Shown: positions 9,891 to 22,000, counted from the stretch's first letter. The stretch is 26,159 nucleotides of DNA from Cruorifilaria tuberocauda (GCA_013365365.1 JABVXU010000682.1:1-26159), one strand, 5' to 3'. Notes: generated by a model from the letters alone, not told the origin. Made by a program: numbers and translations.

Positions 9891-12879
9891 ATGACAAGCG
9901 GTCGTTTCAATTTTAAGCTATCATTTATTCTACTGCTTACGTTGGATCATTTAGCATCCATTTGTAATGCACAAGAAGGCGAAGAAAAAGCTTATTTAAG
10001 CGATTTCAATAAAACATTAGCTGAAAAATATGCAAGGTATGAGTGATTTCAAGTAATTCATTGCATTAGCATTTTAATTTAATTCCAATTTATATTAAAT
10101 TTAAGAGAGATAAAATCGATGAGTCGATATGCTCGCCTTTATTATATGAATATTCTCGGTCAACTTGCATTTTATTCTCGAATTTACCGATTGTGGATTG
10201 AGCAACCATCGACAACTCAGAGTAATTTTATACATGCTTTTCCAAAGATTAATTTCGCTAATGACCTTTATGAAGTATGTATTCAGGGATTTAAGGTTAG
10301 CAGTTCATTCCGCTCTCCAAATGAAGTAATTAATAACGATGCATCATGGATGATGTTTTATTTACTGTTTACTTATAATGCTGTTTTAAAATAACTAAGT
10401 TAATTTTATGTATGTTTTATTCGTTGAAAATTTTAAATAACTCTATTATTTCAAGAGTTAAAAATTTTTCATGCATTTATAAAATTTAACGCATTATTTA
10501 TAGATTAAACTGAACCATTTAACTTATTGAAATTAATTAGAATGAATCAGAAATATAATTAAAGCTAATAAGCGTAGTGAGTATTTCAGTCGTGCATTTT
10601 CATTCCTTTCAAACATTTGAATTTCCCACCTTTTATTGTGATCTGTATTTGATTGCTTGGATTTATATTTGACCTCTTGCGATGTAGATTTGACCTATCG
10701 CGATGTCGATCTGATCTCTCGCGATGTCGATCCGTTCTCTCGCGAGGTCAGTTTGACCTCTAGCGATGAAAATTTGACCGCTAGCGATGAAAATTTGACC
10801 TCTAGCGATAAAAATTTGACCGCTAGCGATGAAAATTTGACCTCTATCGATGTAGATTTGACCTCTGTCGATGTAGATTTGACCTCTGTCGATGTAGATT
10901 TGACCTCTGTCGATGTAGATTTGACCTCTAGCGATGTCGATAATTTATCAGATGCGACATTTTGAAAAATAGATGAGACAACATAGAATAATAAGCTGAA
11001 AAAATGAAGCACTAAATGAAAATTCAACTGTAAATAATTCAAAATTGTAATTGAAAAACCTAAAAATGACATCAATTTACATTAAATTACACAATTAACT
11101 AATTGACAGCAATTAGAATAAATTGAAAATATAATTAAAATTAATTAGAATATTAAGTATTTCAGTTATGCATTGATACAATTTGGAGTGATATTAGAAA
11201 GCGAAATATATTTCTTTTCACAGCTGATATTTATGATGAATTTATCATAAGGCATGTTATTACTGTGTATTTCACTTTTTTTTTCATCAAAAAGCATTCG
11301 AATTAATTTAATCAAAATTTAAAAGTTATCTAATCAATTCAATTAAGTCAGAATTTCATAATAAATTATTATGATTGTAATAAAGGAAAAGTGAAGTTCG
11401 TCGATTAGTTCATCAAGAAATGTTTGATTATGATTTTTCTGCTATTTACCTGATGTGTTGGATGACGATGAATGAAATTAGTATCATGGAAAAATTACCA
11501 TATTGCGATATTCAACCAATTTCCACATCTGTTGTTAGCAATTTATGAAAAGTTTTATCAACAATTTTCATTATCACTGATAATATAGAGCATTTTAAAG
11601 TTAAAGTTAAAAGTAAAACATAAGTTTTATTCTTTCCTTCCAATCGTAATCGATAATGTGATAATCAAGAAATCCTTCAACGAATATTCATTGAAACTTT
11701 TTCTCTCATTTAACAATCTAAGTGTAATTTCATGGTTTGTTTTGAAATTTTTGTTATTTCAATTCTGATATCATGAAATTCCTTTGTGAGATTCTGAAAT
11801 TTATCTTTTCAAATCAATACTCTTGTTTACAGGAGGATATTACAGAAACAGAAAAGAAGCAACGACAAGAGGAATATATTGTAAATTTAAATTTATTAAA
11901 CTATTTAAATTTGTTTTTTAATAGACGTCCTGATTTACAATTAAAAAATCGCGATTACAGTGGCCATGCCGAGCGCTGGCCAGAAACTTAACATTGAATG
12001 GAACAATGCATATAACATTAGGATCTTTTGATTTGGAACCGTTTCGATGTGCAAAATCAAGGTAAAACTACTTCATCTCTTGTTCTATCTTTGTTCGTTG
12101 TTTTATTTGACTTAACTGTGATTATTGTCGCTTAAGCTCATTCTAAAAAGTACCATAAAAACTTTTAATACATTGTGAATTTATAGCTTTTGCGTGAATA
12201 GTTGCAATCCATCACCATGTCCAGGAAATGGTACTTGCATACTGAAATCGAGTTATAATGAAGATCTTACCGGGATGTATCGGAATTTGTGGAATGTTTC
12301 GTGTGACTGTCCCGAACCGGGTTACATATTTCGGTAAACGAACGGATTTTCTTCAAATTACTCTTTTTCCTTTTCCCAATACGTGACAAATACGTCAAAA
12401 AAGACGTATTATTTGCCTACTTGTTTACCTAACATTCGGAATTTCAATTCAATTTAGTTGATATTTGTAAAATTTAATTAACAATTACAGGTTTGACGTA
12501 GACAAATGTGTGGATATTAATGAATGCTTATATATTAATTGTGAAGAAATTCACGGTGGTAAGTTTTTCCTAATTAAACCTTTCTTACCTTTTATGAACA
12601 AATTAATTAAATGAAAATAAAATGTTTGATTAAAATCAATTGCTTTCATTTGATTGCATCAGTGAAATATTTTTTTTTTCAGACAATTGGGAATGCGCTA
12701 ATCTGAAAGGTTCCTATGGTTGTGTGTGTAAATTGGGATTTAGGCCTGTTAATAATAGTTGTGTACCTATAAAGCTCATTCCCGGTTCATCCTGGAAAGG
12801 TCCAGCAGTTGCTGGAACAGCAAAATTACATTTGCATGAGATACTTTTAATTATTTCCTTATTACTATCTGCGTGGTAA
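9891..12879 (+). CDS. Secreted or GPI-anchored protein with two C-terminal EGF-like modules
   Basis: Exons: 9891-10036, 10106-about 10274, probably 11224-11266, about 11392-11530, 11833-11880, 11961-12061, 12187-12333, 12491-12558 and 12683-12879. The last five join in clean phase; exons 2 to 4 are my best fit. Exon 1 encodes a signal peptide (FKLSFILLLTLDHLASICNA, cleavage after NA likely). The middle of the protein is unrecognised, helical and acidic to neutral. The C-terminal third has an EGF module (CNPSPCPGNGTC ... CDCPEPGY), then a calcium-binding EGF module (DVDKCVDINEC ... GSYGCVCKLGF). The Asp-x-Asp and DINEC signatures bind calcium. The protein ends with GSSWKGPAVAG followed by a hydrophobic tail (ILLIISLLLSAW), typical of a GPI-attachment signal or a very short membrane anchor. 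It probably acts in adhesion or matrix contact at the cell surface. A possible AATAAA lies at 13079. Confidence 0.78.
10665..10937. repeat. 21-bp minisatellite, 13 units, inside intron 2 of the EGF gene
   Basis: Unit consensus is AGATTTGACCTCTGTCGATGT. Three consecutive copies near the right end are identical, while left-hand copies carry TCGCGA variants. In the middle, units ending CTCTAGCGATGA and CGCTAGCGATGA alternate, which suggests duplication of a 42-bp dimer. Because 21 is divisible by three, it is open on both strands (DLTSVDV on plus, EVKSTST on minus). These frames are by-products of the repeat and are not supported as exons: the flanks lack matching splice phase. Confidence 0.9.
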
Positions 12880-13715
12880 ACTATTTGTTTAGTAAATTAT
12901 TTGCTTATTGTTCGCGGTGTTTTCGGTTATTTATCTGTTTATTAAAATGATAAAATATTTGTTATCGATAATTTCATGTTAATTTAATAGACAATCCCAA
13001 ATTCTTTTAATTATTTATAATTTGCAAAAGTATCATAAAATTGAATGCACTAATTATTGGTTGAATTAATGAAGTGCAAATAAAGTGCAATTAATTCAAT
13101 TTCACTACATTTCGGATCGTTTACCGGCGTCTTCGATTGATATGCTGAAAATTAATAAAAAGAAAATAGCATGAATTGCTGCTTTTGCCCTATAAGAAAA
13201 GTTGAAAAAAAGAAACACACTGCAAGAAATGATAAGAAATCACCTTATCATTGATAATATCACTATTTTTGTTTTGTATTTCAATAAGATAACAGAAGAT
13301 TTGTGTAAATTATAAATTTTATTTATCTAATTTGAACCTACAAAGTAAATTTTTTCATTTAAAAATTCTGTTAAATCATGAATGATTGAATTGAAATAAC
13401 AATAATTATTTAAATTATAATTGTAATTCTTGAAAATATATAATTATTATGAATTATGAAATGATTATATCGTTATTTTTACTGTAATAACAATCGTTTC
13501 TGTCATACTGTGCATAAGTTTGCAAGTGCTTATTCTTTCATAACATATTTTTATTAAATTAATAATAATCATGAAACAAAGAGTAATTAAGTGATAAATT
13601 ATCAATTTCTCGTATCACTAAATAGGATGGTTTGTTTATTGGAATGAATAAATGCTAATTTAAGGTTTCACCTATGCAATAATATATTAAATGTTTCAAA
13701 GCCTTTAGGTATTAC
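12880..13715. other. Region between the convergent 3' ends of the EGF and MIG-18-type genes
   Basis: The two genes point towards each other, so this should hold 3' untranslated sequence. An AATAAA at 13079-13084 on plus could end the EGF transcript. A 21-base string containing ATTATGAATTATGAAATG recurs near 13448 and again near 14262. Nothing else was seen. Confidence 0.45.
13079..13084 (+). promoter_or_regulatory. Possible polyadenylation signal of the EGF gene
   Basis: A canonical AATAAA lies about 200 bases after the EGF gene stop, inside GTGCAAATAAAGTGCAA. Spacing is plausible for a nematode 3' UTR. AATAAA is common by chance in such AT-rich DNA, so this is only a candidate. Confidence 0.3.
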
Positions 13716-16627
13716 TTAGACTTTAATCAGCATTTGTCCTCGTCGTAAACTGTCACATGATGGCATACCTGCCAATCCACAAGGATACTGTTCATACCTC
13801 ACTTCACCATTTCTACTACAAATAAAATATTCGAAACTTTGATTAATCAAATATATTCGAAAAAAAAAATTCATTAAATTAATAAAGCACAGTATAATAG
13901 TAGCGAAAAACAGTGACAATCATATCAATACGATCTGATAGCAATTGATTCAATCAATATTTCGAAATAATTAATTTGAGCAATTAATCATTCTTTTACT
14001 TTAATTACTATTACTATGATACAATCATCAGTTATGTTATATTTTAATTAATACTCAAGAATTGCTGAAATTTTGTTTGATATTTAAATTTCAATAAAAC
14101 TTACGAAGTGCATTTATATACTGTTTGCTTATCAACAACGGTATCACCAAGTTCAATATTTTGTCCTATTTCATCCATATAACAACCTAAATTTAAATTA
14201 TTCCACAGAAGTTGTAAAAGTTTTTTCCTTTTACGTAACATTTTTAATTTTGTAATATAGTTATTATGAATTATGAAATGATTGCGGAGATTTAATTAAT
14301 CCAAAACTTGATAATTGTATCTTTTTTTCTTTTCCTGTTTTTTTTTGGATTAAAAAATATTTTACCGATAATATTAGTCATTCCATTTTTACATTCATAA
14401 CGTAAATGATTTTTTCCAAAAATTTCGCCTTCCTTATATTTACTACCATATTTTGTACATCCAATTACTGAAATATTAAAAATTTCAAAAATTTGCATAA
14501 TAAATTTAATGGTGAAAGGGAAATTTTGTAATTTTATAAAATTTTAACTTCAGTTTTTCCTTTCTCTCTTAAATTTTCCAATTACTAAGGTTATCAAAAA
14601 TCAAGATGATTAGGTACCTTTCGAGTAATACTGAATATCACCGTTTCTGTTATCACAATGATGCGTCATTCCATCCGCTTCAGCTACTGCGCCAGGTTTC
14701 ACGTCAATCATTTGCTTATTTTCATCTTCGTAATAGCAACCTGCATGGCTTACAAAACTTTTTGAGGTTATTTGTGATTGAACAGATAATCTCTCTGATA
14801 ATTTCTTAGCCTTGGAAGACGATGAAATAAACCCCAAAAAGCTAATAGTTCAATCTATTCCTCTTTATTAATTATTTAATCATCTCATCTGGAATATATT
14901 GTGATAAAGATCAGATAAGCTGAACTGTTAAGATGAGATAAGCTGAACTGTTAAGATAAGATAAGCTGAACTGTTAAGATAAGATAAGCTGAACTGTTAA
15001 GATAAGATAAGCTGAACTGTTAAGATAGGATAAGCTGAACTGTTAAGATAGGATAAGCTGAACTGTTAATTTTCTTTACCGATTTTTTGGTAACCATTGT
15101 TGGTACACTTCATTACAAGAAAGTTGGATCGCATTTCATCACCAATATGATACAATTTCCCATTTACAAGACAACCTTTTTCTGTAATGATAAGACGACG
15201 AATGAATGATTGCCAAAAATTACGGAAAGTTTTAGCTAATTAATTAAATACTCGAAAGTGAATTGCTGTGTGAAGTTCGAACAAACGTGAAAATTACAAG
15301 AAATCATAATTCATTTTGGAAATTTTTTTGTAAAAAGAATAATATAATTTAATCGAACATTCAAAAAAAGCAAAATGATAAAATTCTGAAATTAATTGTC
15401 TAAAAAAGATTCCTTCCGTATAAATTGCAGATTCATTATTTCCATAATGAAGACATTTATGCCAAAATCCATCCTTAGTAAATGTTTCATTAACTTTTAT
15501 TATTGTATTAGCAATTCTTTCCGATCCAACACAAGCTGAAATAAAATTTCAAACAATAACAATTAATTGAAAAAATCAATAAAAAAATCAATAAATATAA
15601 AAAATCAATAAAACGAATAATTCAAGCAATATGAAAATTTTGAAAATAATTTGATTTTTTTCACTGTTATCATTAAATGCATCATCTTTTAAGAATATTC
15701 ACTTTTAGTAATAATCGATCTAATGAGTAATAATCGATCTGATCGATCTTATTTAGCTTCGATAAACTTCTCATGGATAATATCACCGAATTAATTGTCA
15801 TATCATAATTCTTTCATTAATTTTGAAGAAAGTTATATAATTTTTATAATTATCGATTTTTTCTGCTTTTCTTGATATATATTTCGAAATAATAAAAAAT
15901 ATTTCCGATATTAAATAATAATGCAATTATAGAATTCGATATAAAAAACAGGAATGTCACTTAAATTTTTTTCGAATGAATAAATAAACCACAAGAATTA
16001 CTTCAAGATGAGAATATTATCCTGTAATTAACCTGTATATATCTTATTACTTAACATAACTCTATCGAAAATTACATTTCTATATGATTGCATAATTGAA
16101 AGAGTACAATATGTGTTCCATCTTTTTTCTTTGAAACTTTTCACCTGGTTACTTATTACTTCTCTCTCTAAAGTGATATCTGAAAGTAATACTTTATGAA
16201 ATGAATGAAACTAACCAGTAATAATCTCCGTACCATTATCGCATTTATACTTAAATCGACGATTAGGTCGTTGGTATTCCTCACCGTTCTGTCGTATCTT
16301 TCCCGTGATATCTCTACAATCATACATCATTCGACCATATGCGTCCTTTCTTCCATTCAGTTTTTGTGGAACGATATTTCCTAGAATTACTCTCAAAAGT
16401 ACAACAATGTATTTTTACTTCCAATAAACAGTAATTATGAAATGGAACTGATATGAATGATATCAATTTAGAATCTTACCGTAGCTATCAAAAAGATTGT
16501 TAGCAAAAGTTTCATATTTAGAATTCGAAGTTTTGCTAAACGTTTGCATTACAACAACAGATCGTTGTGTCTTTCCCAGTGTGATAAGCAAACTGATAAA
16601 TGGTGATAATGATAGCAGTAGTCTCAT
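13716..16627 (-). CDS. Secreted multi-module protein with six MIG-18/fibronectin-I-like domains
   Basis: Exons (minus): 16627-16480, 16380-16216, 15535-about 15416, 15181-15080, 14740-14618, 14467-14366, 14186-14105 and 13815-13716; about 313 residues. Exon 1 encodes a signal peptide (MRLLLSLSPFISLLITLGK). Each later module has the same plan: Gly-Cys at the start, a G-x-x-Y/E-x-x-G-E turn, an aromatic-x-C near the middle, then a short Gly-rich strand running into the next Gly-Cys. Examples are GCTKYGSKYKEGEIFGKN with LRYECKNG, GCLVNGKLYHIGDEM with VMKCTNNGY, and GCYMDEIGQNIELGD with VYKCTSRNG. This matches the nematode MIG-18-type fibronectin-I-like domain of secreted basement-membrane-associated proteins. 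Introns between modules are phase 1, so modules are exchangeable. The tail ends in two more cysteines (YPCGLAGMPSCDS). One internal donor at about 15416 is not canonical. The exact function is unknown; an extracellular matrix role is the likely class. Confidence 0.78.
14914..15068. repeat. 23-bp GATAAG-rich minisatellite, seven copies, intronic
   Basis: The unit is GCTGAACTGTTAAGATAAGATAA in tandem, lying in the intron between the third and fourth modules of the MIG-18-type gene. Five of the seven copies differ only at one or two bases (AAGATAAG, AAGATGAG and AAGATAGG variants). Most units contain GATAAG, the core of GATA-factor sites; in the unmodified units it occurs twice, overlapping. The array therefore carries about ten such cores in about 155 bases. 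Confidence 0.93.
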
Positions 16628-19156
16628 GATTGATCAAAATTGATAAAATAGTCGAGATCTGTAAAAATTCTCTTACATCAAAATAATAATTAAAATTTCA
16701 TCTTGAGAAAAAGTAACATTTACTAAGTAAGGCTTTGATTTTTATCAAAAAATATTTGTAACAATTAAAAAAAGACAAAAAAGCGAGAGAGGAGAACTAC
16801 TCTCAATGATTTCAAATAAAAGTAAATTTCGTAAAAGTAAGAAATACTGGAACATTTTCAAAAAAGTAAATGAAAAATTTGTGGAAGAAAAAAGGTAGTA
16901 ATTATTTTTCTCTCATTTCTTCTCAAATAGTTTAAAATCAGTGTGACAAATTTCTTCATCCTTTTCAAAAAACAAGTTTTTAAATTTCCTCAATTAATTT
17001 CCTTAGTTAACGATTAAAATAAAAAAATGTGAAGCATTTAGCTATCTTGAGAGGAGAAGTTTAACAATTTGAAGATATGAGACGAGTTGAACTTTTATTG
17101 AAAATAAAAATGCCCAAAATTGTTTTCTTCCATTGAAATTTATATTTCTTTAAATGATTATTGATAAGTTTTATTGGAGCACGTTTCTTTTTTTGTTTTG
17201 ATATTACTCACATTTTGGTGAGAGTGTGGAGGTTGAAAAAATAATTTATTAAAAAATCTGAAATTTGATCGATTAGTCAATTAACTATTCTTAATTTCAT
17301 TAGTAAACAACAACACTGTGTAAGTTTTAAATTTGAATTTTCAATATAAATTATGACATCTTTGAAAGAATTTAATTTGACAGCTGTCAATTCAATACTT
17401 TTTCGAATCAACTTGATAAGAGATCAGTGCTTGTATTTGATAAGAGTACTTCAGTTACAGTACTGATAACTTTAATGATAATTGTTGTCATTTTCAACGA
17501 TTACCGTAGAGCGGATAGTGATAGTATGCTTATCAAATTTATCAGTGGAAATCTCTTGTAGAAAATGATATGATATCCCTTTGTTTGGCCATAATCCTCA
17601 CGTGAATTCCTCAATTGTTCATTTGATTTTATTTGGGAGTTTTGCTTGAAAATATCAAATTTTGCTTTTTAAACTCTAATTAAAATTTTTTTTTTACTAA
17701 ACAAAAAATATTTACCCTCAGGAATTTTTTTTTTCTTTGCTTACTTTTTATTTATCTTTATTATTTACCCTCGGTTGTTTTGATCGATTGAAAGATCGAT
17801 CTATTTACAACTTACTCATTTCCGTTCAATTCATTTTATTGATTAATTTTATCAATTATTGGAAAAAACAATATAATTATATCAGTCAAATAAAAATGAG
17901 TAAATAATTTGAATTCAATGAAATTTGCAGAGAATATGTCGTAAATTAAATTTAAATTACTAAAATATAAACTTTGAATTGTTTAAGGAAAAATTGATAA
18001 TATTTAGGGAAAAATTACAATTCTAATTAATATAGTAAGTAGTTAACAAAAGTAATAATAATGAAAATTTAAGAGAAAGCACTGAAGAAATCTTTTGATA
18101 AGTTTAACAGAAAAAGAAGCCTTTTGATAAGTTTAATGAAATTGAAAGTTATTGAAAGAATTGCAATGAAGATATCAATAAAGATTTGAATTCGATTCTT
18201 TGTCGTTATTTGATTTATTATCACTATCAGTGCTACTATGATATCTTTTTATCATTGTGATAAATTTGTTTAAATCGAAATCACATAAAAGGAAATGTTA
18301 AATTGAATGATGAATGATGAAATTATATATTGCGAAGACTTTGGTAGATGCTTGATGATTAGCTAAAACAGAAAGTATGCTTTTCTTCTGTCTCAGTTTA
18401 TTTTAACTTTACTTCTGTATTTCATTTATCTTAATCAAGGAATGACTGACGGATAATTCATCATGAATTTACCATTTATACAATTCTCATTTCAGATATT
18501 TCAATTAATTCATATATCCGATGACCTTTAGCCTTTGTGCTATATCGGCTTACCATTGCACAATAGTTTCCTTGTGCTAAAATCTTTTTACGATCGCGGT
18601 ACCTACCAGATATTACAAAACTATCTTTCTTAATTAATTGCCGCTTCTAGTAGTACTGAATAAAACATTGACGACCATCAGAGAACTTAATTTTCACTGA
18701 ACTGTAGTATAACTGGGCGGTATTCAGTCGAAGTTAATTTGTCAGTAAATCCGGAATTCAAAAAAGTTCACGACAGCGTTTAAGAACAACTTTTTAAGAC
18801 ATTTTATTTTTTAACTTCCTTTTTCATTTTCAATCAAACGATTTGCTTAAAAAAAATTTCTACAATCTATTTAAGTCAAGTTTATTATCAATTAAATTAG
18901 GAAAACTTTTGATAGCTAACAAATAAACCGTACAGAAACTGAAAATGATAAACCTGATAAATAACTTTGTAATTAAAAAAGGTATGGACTACTGTAAAAC
19001 GTACTGTAAAAAGAATATCAGAGTAAATGAAGAGATGCAAAAGTATAAAAAAGTAAAAAATGTAATTGTTCAAATATACATTGACTTATCGATTACCATA
19101 AGTATATTACTTTAACAAAATTTGTAATATTGCATTTTTGTAAAATATTCAAATTG
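16628..19156. other. 2.5-kb gene-free stretch
   Basis: This lies between the start of the MIG-18-type gene and the 3' end of the kinase gene, both on minus. I see no exon with codon support and splice signals. It should hold the MIG-18-type promoter. A 20-base string (CTTTTGATAAGTTTAA) is repeated 27 bases apart near 18093 and 18120. A less AT-rich patch at 18520-18630 is not recognised as a tRNA or other RNA. Confidence 0.45.
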
Positions 19157-19166
19157 TTTATTTATT
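19157..19166 (-). promoter_or_regulatory. Polyadenylation signal overlapping the kinase stop codon
   Basis: Read on minus, the stop lies in GGAAAATAAATAAACA, so two overlapping AATAAA hexamers sit on and just after the TAA. That would give an extremely short 3' UTR, which is not rare in nematodes. Positioning at the end of a well supported gene makes it a credible signal. Confidence 0.45.
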
Positions 19167-22000
19167 TTCCTTTCCCAGTCTTATCATCACTTTTTTTCTC
19201 TTTCGTTTTTCGTTTTTCCTTATTTGATCGTTTGCAAGATTTCTTTAAACTTTTTTCAATGCTTTTACTTTTCTTTACATTACTCTTTGCATTCTCAATA
19301 TTATCTTTTTCAGGCTGAAATGAAACTGAATCACATTCCTTATAAGTTGAAAATGTGAAGAATTGCTAATTAAATCTCAAATATTCCACCAAACCTTTTT
19401 TTCCTTATCAACCAATGCTTGCAACTCTTTGATTGCTTCCATTACTTTATCAGCAAGGAATTTGTACTTTGGTGTTTTACATCGATTTGCTGTCATTAAG
19501 TATGCATTAATTTCGTAAAATTGTTGTGGAGCACGTCGTAGTAAAATTTGTGCTGGACAGTAAACTGTTTTTAAATAGTTTACAATCTAAAAATGACAAC
19601 AGAAAATAGTCGTATTTATTTTTTCATTAAATAATTTTGAAATAAATATGAATTAATTTGAGCCTATTGAAGTTAACTGTAAGAGTTAACCTTTTAAAAT
19701 GTGACTAAAGAAATGAATGTAATTTAAGAAATTCAATTAAATTAATTGAATATCAGAAATGAATATTACCCGTTCACTTTGTCGATACGTCCAGGGTAGT
19801 GGTTGTATAATTTCAGATGACGAGTCATAAAGTTCACATCCCACATACAACCATGCAATGAGGTCATCGAAACGATTTTGCTCTCGACCTTTCGATGCCC
19901 AACCACTGGCCCATTCCGGAGTACCACGAAATGGACATGTTGATCGTGGTGTTCGACACTAGAGATGTTTCGGTTCGAGAGATATCACTGTTATCACTAT
20001 CACTCATACCATTATCACATCATTCTTACTCAACCTTGTTGCAGTAATTTTACTTCATTATAAAGTTAATACTTCTCTTAGAGTGTCATTAGATAATCTT
20101 TTGTGCTACAATTAGCATAGAACTTACTTGTCCTTCTTCATTAGTATACATTTTTGTCATACCCAAATCGAATAATACAACAAATGGTTGATCCTTACTT
20201 AATATACCCATATTATCGGGTTTCAGATCGCGATGCAATAAACCTTCACGATGCATATCATGAATTCCTGCATCAAAGTAAGTTTCACATGGTAATTTAT
20301 ATTTCATATTTCTTAGTTTCTGTTTAACTAACATTTTTCAAGAAGAATTTAAAATAAAAAGTTGTAGGATAGCGCTTATTTTGAATTATCATAAAAAGCA
20401 TTAAAATTTAGGTCCTTTTACTGGTACAATTTAAGGTAATAAACTAAAAGAAGTTATGATGATAAACTTTTCATCTAAAATAATTTGCTTATTTTTCAAC
20501 TTAATTTAATCAACAAAAACAGTAATATTTGAGCTATAATTAGTAAATTCAATTTTTTATAACCATTTTCAAATTAATTCCTTGAAATTATGACGAAATT
20601 ATGACCTTTCAACATTTGCAACATAGCCTTTGTAACAGCAAGTTTCCGTTTTAAACCACTGTACTGTAAGGCTTTATTATTACTTATTTTTTCATGGATT
20701 TATAAAACAAGGTGATGAATACTTTACTAATTAATAAAAAGATTAATAGATCTGTAAGCAAATTAAACGAAAAAGTAATTTTGTAATAATTCATGAAATA
20801 TTTATGGTTCCAATTAAAGTACAAAAATATGTGATTATAGTCATTTATTCTTTTATTTCGCTTATAAAATAATATTTAAAATTAAATTTAAATTAAAACT
20901 CTAAATAAAGATGAAAAGGGAGGAATGATTCACATTGTTAAGCCATTCCATAATTCCAACTTCTGCTTTTTCAAGTACCATAAATTCCATTCCTGCACCA
21001 TTTTGATCAGCAAGCATACCTTTGTCTAACAATCGTACAATGCTTGCATTTGGATTCTGTAATAGCAATTAAATTAAATTTAATTACATTAAATCATCGA
21101 TCTGATGTGAAATTCTAAATTCAAATAAATTACAATCTTAGATATAAATGTAAAATATGTTTTGAAATTTTGATCGAATTAATTAAAAGATATATTACAT
21201 TTTTATAAATTTTTTCCAGCACGAAACCTTCCCATTGAGCAGCTTGATTACCTGCATCATTACCGAATGATTTAGCAACTTTTATCACACCTTTTGTGCC
21301 AGTTTCCACATCGCGCACCGCAAATACCACACCGTACGATCCTTCATTAATTGTCTCTGTTACCTGAAGAAAAGCTAATTCATGAAATTATAAAACAGAA
21401 AATGGAAAATTAAATTTCAGTGAAAAATCAGGAAAAATCAAAACCTCCCAGCGATGATTAAACGGTGCAATGGAGCGCAAATGTTCAGCAAGCGCATGCT
21501 TTTCCTCTTCCTCCTACAATAGACAGTATTTGTTATCAGTTTACATAGTAATCTTATCAGAGATGATAATAAGATAATCACACATACTTCAGCAAATGAT
21601 TTCATTAATGGTATTGAAAATGCTTGATTTTGATATTTATTCCGCATAGTATTTTCATGTTTCATAGAGCTTAGCTGAAATTTGAATGATATTTCATTTA
21701 TAAAAAAAAGGTATCAATTGGACTAGTAATGGAGTAATAAACGATTTCACAGCATGCACATGCTAATTAATTAATTCATCGAAACAATCTTATCAGCAGA
21801 TATCTTCATCTCTTCTGTACTCCATTAATCACTATAACTATCAGTACTGGAACCTGATAGGTGGCAAGTTTACGCTCCATTTGGCCAAGAATTCGATTTT
21901 CACGATTCAATTCGCCATCCTTCGCTGTCTTCTTGCCACGGCTTGACAGTAAACTTCTTACAGCTGCTAATTTTGATTTCAATTTCAATTGTTCCGACAT
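19162..22000 (-). CDS. CK1/TTBK-group protein kinase, complete, ten exons, 440 residues
   Basis: Exons (minus): 22000-21854, 21674-21588, 21513-21445, 21363-21199, 21056-20934, 20663-20606, 20267-20128, 19958-19770, 19586-19395 and 19314-19162. All ten join in phase. Residues 1-101 are a charged, probably coiled N-terminal extension. The kinase domain runs from about 101 to 385: glycine loop INEGSYGVV (106-114), ATP-anchoring Lys129 in GVIKVAKS, catalytic LLHRDLKPDN (HRD 228-230) and the metal-binding triad as DLG (250-252) instead of DFG. The activation and substrate segment FRGTPEWAS and then NRFDDLIAWLYVGCEL follows, which matches the FRGTxxYAS and DDLWSLxY signatures of the CK1/tau-tubulin kinase group. 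The C-terminus (391-440) is a lysine/serine-rich tail. Nematodes carry many divergent CK1-group kinases, often germline-expressed, so no symbol is assigned. The start ATG has an in-frame TAA 15 bases upstream. Confidence 0.9.

Noticed and set aside
10657..11075. Two long opposing frames over the minisatellite
   Set aside because: They arise because the 21-bp unit has no stops in these frames; neither strand has fitting splice sites.
18520..18630. Less AT-rich patch as a possible tRNA or structured RNA
   Set aside because: No cloverleaf, no A and B box pair and no conserved loop could be found by eye.
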